From Bacteroidota bacterium (lineage in GTDB: Bacteria; Bacteroidota; Bacteroidia; Bacteroidales; Lentimicrobiaceae), in the NCBI GenBank assembly GCA_023428585.1, contig JAEYXG010000224.1, positions 1 through 17,938 of the forward strand: 17,938 nucleotides of DNA, in the 5' to 3' direction. Both the position numbers and the translations under genes were made by a program. The notes beneath the pieces are model-generated. The model did no database searches. It saw only the letters and a list, made by a program, of their open reading frames with translations, and was not told where the DNA came from. Of this stretch, positions 1 to 8,375 are shown in pieces; the stretch's first letter is position 1, and every line of letters begins with the position of its first letter.

Positions 1-548
1 CAATAACTGACCTTGTATTCATAGGCAATATGGGATATCCACCAAACATTGACTGTGCTGAATACCTCGCAAATAAAGTACTGCCGCTTATCCATCATAA
101 GCATTCCCATGTGAAGCTTACACTGGCAGGCGCAACACCACACAATAGGGTAAAAACACTGGCATCTGACAAGGTTATTGTTACCGGTTGGGTTGACGAC
201 ATCAGGGAATACTATGCGGGAGCTGCAATCTTTCTGGCGCCAATGCAGATGGGCACCGGCCTTCAGAACAAATTGCTGGAGGCAATGGCAATGAAACTGC
301 CTTGCATCACATCCTCACTCTGCAATGCAGCCCTGATGGCCAAGGAAGGGACAGATATCCTGATTGGCAATTCACCTGAAGAAGTTGCTGATCATGCAAT
401 AGCATTGTTGGAAAACAAGGAATATGCTGAAACAATTGCCTTAAATGGTTACATGTTCATAAAATCAACCTATAGCTGGGAAGGTGCCACCAACAAACTG
501 GCAGAGATTATTGAGCACTCTTCACGCAAGGAATCGGTTAAAAAATGA
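1..548 (+). CDS. Glycosyltransferase family 4 (GT-B) protein, C-terminal part, cut by window edge
   Basis: This is the end of a glycosyltransferase that would move a sugar from an activated donor onto a glycan or lipid acceptor at the inner face of the membrane. The reading frame is open from base 3 (residues ITDLVFIGN) before the first Met at 30, so the true start lies left of the window and the Met at 30 is internal. The visible part is the donor-binding half of a GT-B fold: the FIGNMGYPPN strand-loop, then VTGWVDDIREYY, then the conserved GTGLQNKLLEAMAMKLP block with the Glu that contacts the donor in family 4 enzymes. The protein ends with a helix and a charged tail. Donor and acceptor cannot be inferred. 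The next gene starts 46 bases downstream on the same strand, so co-transcription is possible. Confidence 0.85.
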   Translation, partial: ITDLVFIGNMGYPPNIDCAEYLANKVLPLIHHKHSHVKLTLAGATPHNRVKTLASDKVIVTGWVDDIREYYAGAAIFLAPMQMGTGLQNKLLEAMAMKLPCITSSLCNAALMAKEGTDILIGNSPEEVADHAIALLENKEYAETIALNGYMFIKSTYSWEGATNKLAEIIEHSSRKESVKK

Positions 549-594
549 GTTACATTTTCAATAAATAAACATCAATAACTGAACCCTGATCATA

Positions 595-2757
595 ATGCAC
601 AAGTCCATTTATAAATATACACTGTTTCTGCTCATCTTACTACTTGCCATAACCGGGAATAACCTTGCTTCCGGCATTGACAGCAAGAAACTTATTCAAC
701 TCTATGACCAGGCTGAAGAACTGATGCATGATTCACCCGATGAGGCAATAAAGACACTTAAAATAATTCTTGACAATACATCGAACAGTGAAAATGAAGC
801 AATCAGAGCAAAAGCACTGAAATTAATGGGCATTGTACACTACTACAAGCAAAATTACAGACAGGCACAGGAGTACTTTGAACTGGCCCTTCAACTTTAC
901 CGTAAATTGGATGATCAGGAAGGAATTGGCGCAATAATGAACAACAGTGGCTTGATTTTCGAGACTCAAGGTGACTTTGCAAATGCACTTAAAAGATATA
1001 ATGAGGCATCAGTAATTTTCAGCAAGCTTGAAAAATCAAAAGAAAAATTGGCCATTTCAATTTCAAATATTGGAAATACATACTACACACTCGGCAGATT
1101 CGATAAGGCACTTGACTATTTAAGTCAGGCTCTTAAAATATCGGAGGGGTTGTCAGATAGTCTGGGAATGGCACCTACCTATAATAACATTGGCAATATA
1201 TATCTCAGTATGAATGAATTCAATACTGCCATAGGGTATTATTTCAAAGCAGAGAAGATACATCGTAAGTTCAATGAAAAAAGGAAACTGTCAACCGTAT
1301 ACAATAACATAGGTGAGGCCTATCTTGGTTTGAACAAGATCAGTGAAGCCATCAAATATAATCAACTATCACTTGAAATTGCCAGCAAAAACCAGGATAA
1401 CGAAGGGGTGATTGCTAGTCTGATCAATATAAGTGACATTTACATCAAAAATGAAAATTACGAAGGTGCACAGGGTAAATTAAGAGAAGCACTGCGACTA
1501 TCAAACATCAATAAGGATAAATTTCTCCATGCCAGAATCCTTAAGGGTATTGGCGCTTTGAAATTTCACCAGAAAGAATATGACGATGCTGTCATTTCAT
1601 ACAGGGAGGCACTTGCCCTGGTAGAAAAATCAGGATCAGACCTTTTGATACAGGAGATATATGCGGGCCTTGCGGAAGCATGGCAGGCTAAAGGCAATTA
1701 TCAACGTGCCTTTGAATACTTGAAAAAACATCAGAATTTGGCCGATAGCCTGTATACCAAAGAAAGTATGAACAGGTTAAATATGGTTAGAGTAAGCTTT
1801 GAACTTGAACAGACGGAACGTGACAACCAACTTCTAAGGCAACAGAACATATACAGCCAGTTGGCTCTATCTCGCCAACAGACCATAAGAAACCTGCTTA
1901 TAGTTATCATTGCAATTGTTATTGTTTCTTTGGCATTTCTTATCCTAATGTATCATTCAAAAAAACAGAAGAATGAATTGCTTGCTCAAAGAAATGAACA
2001 GATTTCGCGACAAAAGGAGGAACTTGACAAGCTTTATATAGAACAATTCAAGCTAAATGAAACAAAGACAAAATTCTTCAGCATTATTGCACACGATCTA
2101 AAATCGCCTTTCCAGTCACTACTTGGCTTTTCAGAACTGCTTAGTATGGAATATGATCAATTCAGTGATGAGCAACGCCTTGATGCCATAAATAATATGT
2201 ACAAGGTAACTTCAGATACCTATAAGTTGATAGAGAATCTGTTGGAATGGGGAAGAATTCAAACAGGAAATGCCAATGTTGTTTTAAAATATATAAATCT
2301 GAAAGACTTGGTTGACTCGATAGTTCCATTATCGAGCATTCCATTAAAAAACAAGGATCTGAATTTAACCATAGATGTACCTCCACTACATATGGCCCAT
2401 GCCGATCCGAATATGATGGGAGCCATTCTGAGAAACCTGATTTCAAATGCCATCAAGTTCTCCAATCCGGGCGGCACTATTCATATTAAAGGGACTACAA
2501 CCCATGAGGCTTCACGACTATCGGTAACCGATAGCGGAGTTGGCATAGCCCCACAGATAATTGATAAGCTCTTCACTTTTGACCCTAAAATACGCAGGGT
2601 GGGCACAAAAGGAGAAACAGGAACCGGGATGGGACTTGGACTATGTATGGAATTCATGCTGTTGAATCATGGAATGATAAAAGTGACCAGTAAACAAGGT
2701 GAAGGCAGTACATTTACCATGATAATGCAGCCGGGTTCTAAAACAGTAGCTCCTTAA
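595..2757 (+). CDS. TPR-repeat sensor histidine kinase (orphan hybrid-less HK)
   Basis: A 720-residue membrane sensor kinase. An N-terminal signal peptide (about residues 1-26) is followed by roughly eight tetratricopeptide repeats (about 68-385), predicted outside the inner membrane, where they would bind a protein or peptide ligand. One membrane helix lies near 433-455, then a coiled coil to about 493. The HisKA H-box holds the phospho-acceptor His500 in IIAHDLKSPF. The ATPase domain shows an N-box (NLISNAIKFSN, 614 onward), a G1 box DSGVGIAP (646-653) and a G2 box GTGMGLGL (676-683), so the catalytic residues look intact. There is no fused receiver domain and no response regulator beside it, so its partner is elsewhere. 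TPR-kinases of this build are common in Bacteroidota, but the signal sensed here is unknown. Confidence 0.9.
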   Translation: MHKSIYKYTLFLLILLLAITGNNLASGIDSKKLIQLYDQAEELMHDSPDEAIKTLKIILDNTSNSENEAIRAKALKLMGIVHYYKQNYRQAQEYFELALQLYRKLDDQEGIGAIMNNSGLIFETQGDFANALKRYNEASVIFSKLEKSKEKLAISISNIGNTYYTLGRFDKALDYLSQALKISEGLSDSLGMAPTYNNIGNIYLSMNEFNTAIGYYFKAEKIHRKFNEKRKLSTVYNNIGEAYLGLNKISEAIKYNQLSLEIASKNQDNEGVIASLINISDIYIKNENYEGAQGKLREALRLSNINKDKFLHARILKGIGALKFHQKEYDDAVISYREALALVEKSGSDLLIQEIYAGLAEAWQAKGNYQRAFEYLKKHQNLADSLYTKESMNRLNMVRVSFELEQTERDNQLLRQQNIYSQLALSRQQTIRNLLIVIIAIVIVSLAFLILMYHSKKQKNELLAQRNEQISRQKEELDKLYIEQFKLNETKTKFFSIIAHDLKSPFQSLLGFSELLSMEYDQFSDEQRLDAINNMYKVTSDTYKLIENLLEWGRIQTGNANVVLKYINLKDLVDSIVPLSSIPLKNKDLNLTIDVPPLHMAHADPNMMGAILRNLISNAIKFSNPGGTIHIKGTTTHEASRLSVTDSGVGIAPQIIDKLFTFDPKIRRVGTKGETGTGMGLGLCMEFMLLNHGMIKVTSKQGEGSTFTMIMQPGSKTVAP

Positions 2758-2908
2758 CTGACTTGTTAAACACCATTGATTTATAATTAATGCCAATCGC
2801 CTATTTCACCAGTACTTCCTAATTCATAGCCACTTGGCTTATATATCCACCAATCTGCCTTTGTTTATATTTATCCTTTTGAATAATTAACCGATACGGT
2901 TTTTTGCT

Positions 2909-2916
2909 TAAGTTTG
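2909..2916 (+). promoter_or_regulatory. Bacteroidota -7 element for ettA
   Basis: TAAGTTTG fits the -7 consensus TAnnTTTG exactly. It would start transcription near base 2922, about 12 bases before the ATG at 2934. This argues against translation starting at the upstream in-frame TTG at 2904, which would lie before the transcript start. I see no TTTG-type -33 element at the usual 19-21 base spacing (the nearest TTTG, 2878-2881, is 27 bases away). Confidence 0.5.
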
Positions 2917-2933
2917 CCGAAAACCTATGGTAT

Positions 2934-4607
2934 ATGGCTGATGACAACAAGATAATATTTTCTATGGTCGGCGTGGGTAAGGTTATTCCGCCCAATCGTC
3001 AGATATTGAAAGATATATATTTATCATTCTTTTTTGGAGCAAAAATCGGCATAATCGGCTTGAATGGATCAGGAAAGTCGACTTTGCTTAAAATCATTGC
3101 CGGTATGGACAAATCATATACTGGCGAAGTGGTATTCTCGCCCGGCTATTCAGTTGGCATACTATTGCAGGAGCCAATATTGGATGATAGCAAAACTGTA
3201 CGCGAAATAGTGGAAGAAGGGGCTGCCGAAACAGTAAAGCTCCTGAAGGACTTTGAAGCCGTGAACAATCGCTTTTCAGAACCACTGGAGGACGATGAGA
3301 TGAATGCGCTGATAGAAGAGCAGGGCCGACTAACAGAACTTATAGATCAGCAGAATGGTTGGGATTTGGATGCAAGGCTGGAGAGAGCTATGGATGCTTT
3401 GCGTTGCCCCGATCCTGACAGCAATGTTAAACACCTCTCAGGAGGAGAACGACGTAGGGTAGCCCTTTGCAGATTGCTGCTTCAGGAACCCGATATACTC
3501 CTGCTTGATGAACCTACCAACCACCTTGATGCTGAAAGTATTGACTGGTTGGAACAGCATTTGAAACAATATAAGGGAACGGTAATTGCCGTAACCCATG
3601 ACCGTTACTTTCTTGACAATGTGGCAGGATGGATACTTGAGCTTGACAGAGGAGAAGGGATACCATGGAAAGGCAATTACTCATCATGGCTTGAGCAAAA
3701 ATCGAACCGGCTGGCCATGGAGGAAAAGACAGAAAGCAAGCGGCGCAAAACCTTGCAACGTGAACTTGAATGGGTGCGTATGTCACCCAAAGCACGGCAT
3801 GCCAAATCAAAAGCCCGCTTGTCAGCCTACGAAAGGATGATGAGTGAAGATACCAGGCAAAAAGAAGAAAAGCTTGAGATTTTCATTCCAAATGGCCCTA
3901 GACTGGGTAATAAAGTCATTGAAGTTCAAAATATTTCAAAAGCTTACGGTGACAAGCTCCTGTTTGAAAATCTAAGTTTCAGCTTACCCCCCGCAGGGAT
4001 TGTCGGGATTATTGGGCCTAATGGCGCCGGAAAGACTACCCTGTTCCGATTGATAATGGGAATAGAGAAACCTGATTCAGGCACCTTTAATGTTGGAGAA
4101 ACCGTAAAACTTGGCTATATTGACCAGGCCCACACTGCCATTGATCCTGAAAAGTCAGTTTGGGAAGTAATATCTGAAGGCAATGAGAATATCCAGCTTG
4201 GCGGCAAACTATTTAATTCAAGAGCTTATGTTGCCCGATTCAACTTCAGCGGTTCCGATCAGGGAAAGAAAGCCGGTGTGTTATCAGGGGGTGAAAGGAA
4301 TAGGATGCACCTTGCCCTCACGCTTAGATCAGAGGCTAATGTACTGCTTCTTGATGAGCCCACAAACGATATTGACGTGAATACACTGCGTGCATTGGAA
4401 GAAGGGCTTGAGAGCTTTGCAGGATGTGCCGTAATTATTTCACACGACCGATGGTTTCTTGATAGAATTGCTACGCATATTCTGGCCTTTGAAGGTGATT
4501 CACACGTTGAATACTTTGAAGGCGGTTACTCGGATTATGAGGAAAATAGAAGAAAAAGATTGGGCAATGATACCCCGCATCGTCTCAAATATAAAAAGCT
4601 TCAGTAA
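2934..4607 (+). CDS. ettA: Energy-dependent translational throttle protein EttA (ABC-F ATPase)
   Basis: A soluble ABC-F protein that binds the ribosomal E site and couples ATP/ADP status to entry into elongation; it is not a transporter. It has two tandem ABC domains and no membrane helices. Numbered from the ATG at 2934, domain 1 has Walker A GLNGSGKST (42-50), signature LSGGE (168-172) and Walker B LLLDEPTNHLD with catalytic Glu193. Domain 2 has GPNGAGKTT (361-369), LSGGE (450-454) and Walker B with Glu475. The EttA-typical linker and arm regions are present, including ELEWVR at 277-282 and the AGWILELDRGEGIPW stretch. Length is 557 residues against about 555 in E. coli EttA, and similarity as recalled runs end to end. 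I chose ATG 2934 over TTG 2904 because MADDNKIIF aligns with the family N-terminus and a -7 element sits between the two. The stop codon overlaps the next gene's promoter. Confidence 0.95.
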   Translation: MADDNKIIFSMVGVGKVIPPNRQILKDIYLSFFFGAKIGIIGLNGSGKSTLLKIIAGMDKSYTGEVVFSPGYSVGILLQEPILDDSKTVREIVEEGAAETVKLLKDFEAVNNRFSEPLEDDEMNALIEEQGRLTELIDQQNGWDLDARLERAMDALRCPDPDSNVKHLSGGERRRVALCRLLLQEPDILLLDEPTNHLDAESIDWLEQHLKQYKGTVIAVTHDRYFLDNVAGWILELDRGEGIPWKGNYSSWLEQKSNRLAMEEKTESKRRKTLQRELEWVRMSPKARHAKSKARLSAYERMMSEDTRQKEEKLEIFIPNGPRLGNKVIEVQNISKAYGDKLLFENLSFSLPPAGIVGIIGPNGAGKTTLFRLIMGIEKPDSGTFNVGETVKLGYIDQAHTAIDPEKSVWEVISEGNENIQLGGKLFNSRAYVARFNFSGSDQGKKAGVLSGGERNRMHLALTLRSEANVLLLDEPTNDIDVNTLRALEEGLESFAGCAVIISHDRWFLDRIATHILAFEGDSHVEYFEGGYSDYEENRRKRLGNDTPHRLKYKKLQ

Positions 4608-4612
4608 CTTTG
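4605..4612 (+). promoter_or_regulatory. Bacteroidota -7 element for hisS, overlapping the ettA stop codon
   Basis: TAACTTTG matches TAnnTTTG exactly, and its first three bases are the TAA stop of ettA. Transcription would begin near 4618, giving a leader of about 50 bases to the hisS ATG at 4670. No clear -33 TTTG is seen 19-21 bases upstream, so activity is inferred from the -7 match and its position alone. Confidence 0.5.
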
Positions 4613-4669
4613 CCGCATAGCATTGAGCATATCAGTGCATTACTTATTAATATCCACAGTCAACTCCAA

Positions 4670-6040
4670 ATGGACTTTCAAAAACCTTCCATACCAAAAG
4701 GAACCCGCGACTTCTCCCCTATTGAAATGAGCAGGCGCAACTATATATTCAATATTATCAGGAATGTATTTGAGCAGCATGGTTATATGCCTATTGAAAC
4801 CCCTGCAATGGAAAACCTTACCACCCTGCTGGGAAAATATGGTGAAGAAGGCGACAAATTACTGTTCAGAGTGCTTAACTCAGGCGATTTCCTTTCAGGT
4901 GTTGACCGCACAGCCCTGACTTCAGATGAAACAATCAAAATTGCATCCAGGATAAGTGAAAAAGGACTCAGGTATGACCTCACAGTCCCTTTTGCACGCT
5001 ATGTAGTTCAGCATCGCAATGATATAACCTTCCCGTTTAAAAGATACCAACTTCAACCGGTATGGCGAGCCGACCGACCACAAAAAGGACGTTACCGTGA
5101 GTTCTATCAATGTGATGCTGATGTAATTGGCTCTGATTCATTGGTTAATGAGGCAGAGTTACTGGTTATGGCCGACCGTATATTTGAACAACTCAATATT
5201 CCCATAGTCATAAAACTGAACAACCGTAAGATATTAAGTGGAATAGCAGAAATAATTGGCCATCCTGACAAGATAATTGATATAACGGTAGCCATTGACA
5301 AACTTGATAAAATTGGGCCTGAAAAAGTAAATGAAGAACTAGAAAATCGCGGACTCGATAAAGAAGCAATCAATAAGCTCCAACCAATCATCAACCTGAC
5401 GGGAAGCAACGCCGAAAAGCTGAACAACATAAAGCAAGTGCTTGCAGAAAGTAAGGAAGGCCTAAAAGGCATTGAAGAGATAGATACCATATTTGCCCTA
5501 GCTAATGAAATGAACATCAGGAGCGAATTGGAACTTGATCTGACCCTCGCACGGGGCTTAAACTATTACACCGGGGCTATCATAGAAGTCAAGGCCAAAA
5601 ATGCCGGCATTGGAAGTATAAGTGGTGGCGGACGATATGACAACCTTACCGGCATATTCGGATTGCCAGGCATATCAGGTGTTGGCATCTCATTCGGTGC
5701 CGACAGGATATATGATGTAATGCTGGAATCACAGTTGTTTCCTGATTCTACCATCGCCTCCGCGAAAGTATTACTGATCAATTTTGGAGGAAAAGAGGAA
5801 TTACATAGCTTGAGGCTGGCCGGAGAATTACGCCAACATGGAATCAATGCCGAATTCTATCCGGAAAGTGCAAAAATCAAAAAGCAATTTGCCTATGCCG
5901 ACAGTAAGCAGATTCCTTGGGTAATAGTAATAGGTGAAGCTGAAAGAATAACCAATTCCCTGCAGCTTAAAAACATGAAAACAGGCGAACAGCAAACACT
6001 ACAGCTTCAGGAATTGTACAAAATACTATCAAAACCATGA
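4670..6040 (+). CDS. hisS: Histidyl-tRNA synthetase
   Basis: A cytoplasmic class II aminoacyl-tRNA synthetase that charges tRNA-His, essential for translation. Numbered from ATG 4670, the N-terminal KGTRDFSP block begins the catalytic domain. Motif 2 is VWRADRPQKGRYREFYQCD (131-149). The histidine-specific loop RGLNYYTG is at 295-302 and motif 3 GISFGADR at 339-346, with the ATP-binding Arg346. The C-terminal anticodon-binding domain follows (about 360-456). Length is 456 residues, normal for the Bacteroidota type, which carries an insertion between motif 2 and the histidine loop. A longer frame opens at TTG 4610, but that codon lies inside the -7 element and its residues do not look like a HisRS N-terminus, whereas MDFQKPSIPKGTRDFSP does. 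The gene appears to have its own promoter. Confidence 0.96.
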   Translation: MDFQKPSIPKGTRDFSPIEMSRRNYIFNIIRNVFEQHGYMPIETPAMENLTTLLGKYGEEGDKLLFRVLNSGDFLSGVDRTALTSDETIKIASRISEKGLRYDLTVPFARYVVQHRNDITFPFKRYQLQPVWRADRPQKGRYREFYQCDADVIGSDSLVNEAELLVMADRIFEQLNIPIVIKLNNRKILSGIAEIIGHPDKIIDITVAIDKLDKIGPEKVNEELENRGLDKEAINKLQPIINLTGSNAEKLNNIKQVLAESKEGLKGIEEIDTIFALANEMNIRSELELDLTLARGLNYYTGAIIEVKAKNAGIGSISGGGRYDNLTGIFGLPGISGVGISFGADRIYDVMLESQLFPDSTIASAKVLLINFGGKEELHSLRLAGELRQHGINAEFYPESAKIKKQFAYADSKQIPWVIVIGEAERITNSLQLKNMKTGEQQTLQLQELYKILSKP

Positions 6041-6095
6041 TATTCAACTGGAATCTTCATTTCAAGGTAACAATAAACCGTACAGGGCTGACTTG

Positions 6096-6129
6096 CAAAA
6101 CATGATTTCAAGTAATAATTCATGTTTTG
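6096..6129. repeat. Inverted repeat between hisS and hutH
   Basis: Perfect 10-base arms CAAAACATGA (6096-6105) and TCATGTTTTG (6120-6129) flank a 14-base spacer. It lies 55 bases after the hisS stop and 23 bases before the hutH ATG. It could be an operator for hutH or a weak stem-loop ending hisS transcription. No long T-tract follows the right arm, which argues against a standard intrinsic terminator. Confidence 0.55.
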
Positions 6130-6152
6130 TCAAATAGTTAAACAATTAAAAA

Positions 6153-7655
6153 ATGAAGACCTTTTCAATAAGTTCAAAACCACTGACCCTCGACACAGTA
6201 GACAACTTGATTTCCAATGACATTAAATTAGAACTCTCAGCGGAATCAATAGAGAAAATTCAACATTGCCGTGATTTTCTGGATAACAAACTAAAGAACA
6301 ACAGTGATCCCATCTATGGTATAACTACCGGCTTTGGATCACTATGCAATATTCAAATCTCTTCAAATGACCTTTCAAAACTACAGGAGAACCTTGTAAT
6401 GTCGCATGCCTGTGGAACAGGTGATGAAGTCAACAGCGAGATTGTGAAAATAATGCTGCTTTTAAAAGCCCATGCCCTATCATCAGGGAACTCAGCGGTG
6501 CAGGTTCAGACAGTTCAAAGGCTGCTTGACTTCTATAACCATGACGTGCTTCCTGTTGTATATGAGCAAGGATCACTGGGTGCATCAGGCGATTTGGCGC
6601 CATTGGCGCATCTTGCCTTACCCTTGCTTGGAATGGGAGAAATGAGAATGGGAGGCAAAATTGTGCAATCAAAAAAGGTACTGAAAGAATTTGGATGGCA
6701 GCCAATTACGTTGCAATCGAAGGAAGGTCTGGCACTGCTTAATGGAACACAATTCATGAGTTCACATGCCGTATATATATTGCTTAAAGCCAAACGTCTT
6801 TCATTGATGGCTGACATTACCGGGGCTATTTCACTCGAGGCATATAATGGAAAACTTGATCCATTCCTTGAACAGCTTCACACAATCAGACCACATACCG
6901 GGCAAATAGAAACAGCTGCCAACATAAGGAATCTGTTGAAAGGAAGTAAACTTATTGAACAAGAACAGAAGAAGGTTCAGGATCCATATTCTTTCAGGTG
7001 CATTCCTCAAGTACACGGGGCTGTAAAAGACACAATCAGATATGTTGAGTCGGTAATTGTTACCGAAATAAATGCAGTTACCGATAATCCGACTATTTTC
7101 CCTGATGAGAATCTCGTACTGTCAGGAGGTAATTTTCATGGTGAGCCGTTGGCATTTGTACTTGACTTCCTGTCAATAGCAATGGCAGAACTGGGTAATA
7201 TTTCTGAAAGGCGTGTTTATAGACTTATATCAGGTCAACGTGATTTACCTGAGTTTCTGGTAGCCAATCCGGGGCTTAACTCAGGATTTATGATTCCCCA
7301 ATATACGGCAGCCAGCATTGTTAGCCAGAATAAACAATTGGCTACGCCAAGCTCCGTTGATTCCATTACTTCATCAAATGAGCAGGAAGACCATGTCAGC
7401 ATGGGGGCAAATGGTGCCACAAAAGCCTTAAGGATAGTCAATAACCTTGAGAGAATATTATCAATAGAGCTATTCACTGCAGCACAAGCGCTGGAATTCA
7501 GAGGATTAGATAATACTTCTCAGTTCATCCAGGCATTTATCAATGAATACAGAGGGATAGTGCCATTTATTAAGGATGATATTGTAATGCACACAGAGAT
7601 AGCAAAATCAATCGATTTCATTCAAAATGTATCATTTGATTTTCCATCTAACTAA
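6153..7655 (+). CDS. hutH: Histidine ammonia-lyase
   Basis: Removes ammonia from L-histidine to give urocanate, the first step of histidine catabolism towards glutamate, in the cytoplasm. The 500-residue length fits the family. The self-forming MIO electrophile comes from Ala144-Ser145-Gly146 in GSLGASGDLAPLAHL. Other active-site residues are in place: Tyr55 in YGITTGFG, His85 in VMSHACGTG, and the QEDHVSM segment with Glu412, where histidine-specific enzymes carry Glu. The Ser-His pair at 84-85 favours histidine over tyrosine or phenylalanine as substrate. No hutU, hutI or formiminoglutamate gene is in view, so the rest of the pathway lies elsewhere. The leader contains an inverted repeat (6096-6129) that may control it; I see no consensus -7 element in the 112-base gap after hisS. 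Confidence 0.94.
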   Translation: MKTFSISSKPLTLDTVDNLISNDIKLELSAESIEKIQHCRDFLDNKLKNNSDPIYGITTGFGSLCNIQISSNDLSKLQENLVMSHACGTGDEVNSEIVKIMLLLKAHALSSGNSAVQVQTVQRLLDFYNHDVLPVVYEQGSLGASGDLAPLAHLALPLLGMGEMRMGGKIVQSKKVLKEFGWQPITLQSKEGLALLNGTQFMSSHAVYILLKAKRLSLMADITGAISLEAYNGKLDPFLEQLHTIRPHTGQIETAANIRNLLKGSKLIEQEQKKVQDPYSFRCIPQVHGAVKDTIRYVESVIVTEINAVTDNPTIFPDENLVLSGGNFHGEPLAFVLDFLSIAMAELGNISERRVYRLISGQRDLPEFLVANPGLNSGFMIPQYTAASIVSQNKQLATPSSVDSITSSNEQEDHVSMGANGATKALRIVNNLERILSIELFTAAQALEFRGLDNTSQFIQAFINEYRGIVPFIKDDIVMHTEIAKSIDFIQNVSFDFPSN

Positions 7656-7719
7656 AATACAGGCTTTTAACAGAATGCAACCTTTTCAATTAAACTACAT
7701 CTTATCTAATTGTAAATAA

Positions 7720-8160
7720 ATGTTGGGAAACCAGAGTGATAATACGGCAAACAGCAAGCCAAGATCAACAGGATTAACATTTATCTGCATACTTACATTT
7801 ATTGGGAGCGGATTCTCCGCAGTAGCGTTCTTTGTAATATTCCTTATCTACAATGAGATACCGGCAATAATAGCAGAAGAGGGATTCCCATTGGATAATG
7901 AAAGTATGCTTGCAATAATAAACAATGCTGAGCGATCATTCTTTTTGACAATGACGGCATTCTACCTCATATCCTTCGCGGGAGCATTGATGATGTGGAA
8001 TCAGAGAAAGAAAGGTTTTCATTTTTATACTACTGCTCAGTTAATGATGTTGTTGATACCTTTTTTTATGGTAACAGGCTATACGGTACCCCTGCCGAAT
8101 GCCTTGATAACATCAGTTTTTATAGGAGCATACGGCTTGAATATGGGTGAAATGAGGTAA
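7720..8160 (+). CDS. Small integral membrane protein of unknown function
   Basis: I do not recognise a family. The 146-residue protein has a polar N-terminus (NQSDNTANSKPRS) and about four hydrophobic helices near residues 19-43, 73-93, 101-119 and 124-142. A loop of about 30 residues with acidic residues (EEGFPLDNE) lies between helices 1 and 2. The short basic turn NQRKKG between helices 2 and 3 suggests that loop is cytoplasmic, which would put both termini inside. No catalytic motif, signal-peptide cleavage site or lipobox is visible. It starts 64 bases after hutH on the same strand with no terminator between them, so it may be read through from hutH. Coding is supported by an open frame of normal codon use and coherent hydrophobic segments. 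A function in histidine uptake would be speculation. Confidence 0.75.
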   Translation: MLGNQSDNTANSKPRSTGLTFICILTFIGSGFSAVAFFVIFLIYNEIPAIIAEEGFPLDNESMLAIINNAERSFFLTMTAFYLISFAGALMMWNQRKKGFHFYTTAQLMMLLIPFFMVTGYTVPLPNALITSVFIGAYGLNMGEMR

Positions 8161-8214
8161 ATTTTTCAAAAAAGCAAGAATTTGTTAACAAAATGGGCAT
8201 TTTTTTTAACTTTT

Positions 8215-8247
8215 TTTGACAATTTGATAGAAAATTATATACATTAG
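8215..8247 (+). promoter_or_regulatory. Possible distal promoter of the susCD unit
   Basis: TTTG at 8215-8218 and TACATTAG at 8240-8247 are 21 bases apart, fitting a -33/-7 pair with one mismatch in the -7 (TTAG for TTTG). If used, the leader would be about 300 bases and would contain the hairpin at 8296-8338. Confidence 0.3.
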
Positions 8248-8295
8248 CACATCAATTAGGCATAAAGCATGCTAAAACCCACACCCAGCGGTACC

Positions 8296-8338
8296 ATATA
8301 CAAGAATTATTGTGAGAATAATTTCAAGAATTGTATAT
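8296..8338. repeat. Bulged inverted repeat in the susC leader
   Basis: Outer arms ATATACAA (8296-8303) and TTGTATAT (8331-8338) pair over 8 bases. Inner arms AATTATT (8305-8311) and AATAATT (8317-8323) pair over 7 bases around a GTGAG loop, with an asymmetric bulge on the 3' side. The direct repeat CAAGAATT occurs at 8301-8308 and 8325-8332. It could be an RNA stem in a long leader or a protein-binding site upstream of the -7 at 8368. Confidence 0.45.
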
Positions 8339-8367
8339 TTAATAGAATTAAAATAAGCATTTTAGAA

Positions 8368-8375
8368 TAGTTTTG
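8368..8375 (+). promoter_or_regulatory. Consensus -7 element of the susCD unit
   Basis: TAGTTTTG is an exact TAnnTTTG match, 180 bases before the susC ATG, giving a leader of roughly 175 bases. No TTTG lies at 19-21 bases upstream, so it may need an activator, possibly bound at the inverted repeat 8296-8338. Confidence 0.45.

Noticed and set aside
2904..2933. Upstream TTG start adding 10 residues to EttA
   Set aside because: A consensus -7 element lies within it, and the family N-terminus matches the ATG at 2934.
4610..4669. Upstream TTG start adding 20 residues to HisRS
   Set aside because: The TTG is inside the promoter -7 element, and the added residues do not resemble HisRS.
5107..5517. 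136-residue minus-strand open frame inside hisS
   Set aside because: It is a serine- and leucine-rich antisense shadow of a clear HisRS coding region.
8269..8370. 33-codon open frame (ATG 8269 to TAG 8368) in the susC leader, starting MLKPTPSG
   Set aside because: It is short and AT-rich, shows no recognisable motif, helix or signal, and lies across a hairpin and a promoter element. Chance is the simplest explanation; conservation would be needed to call it a leader peptide.
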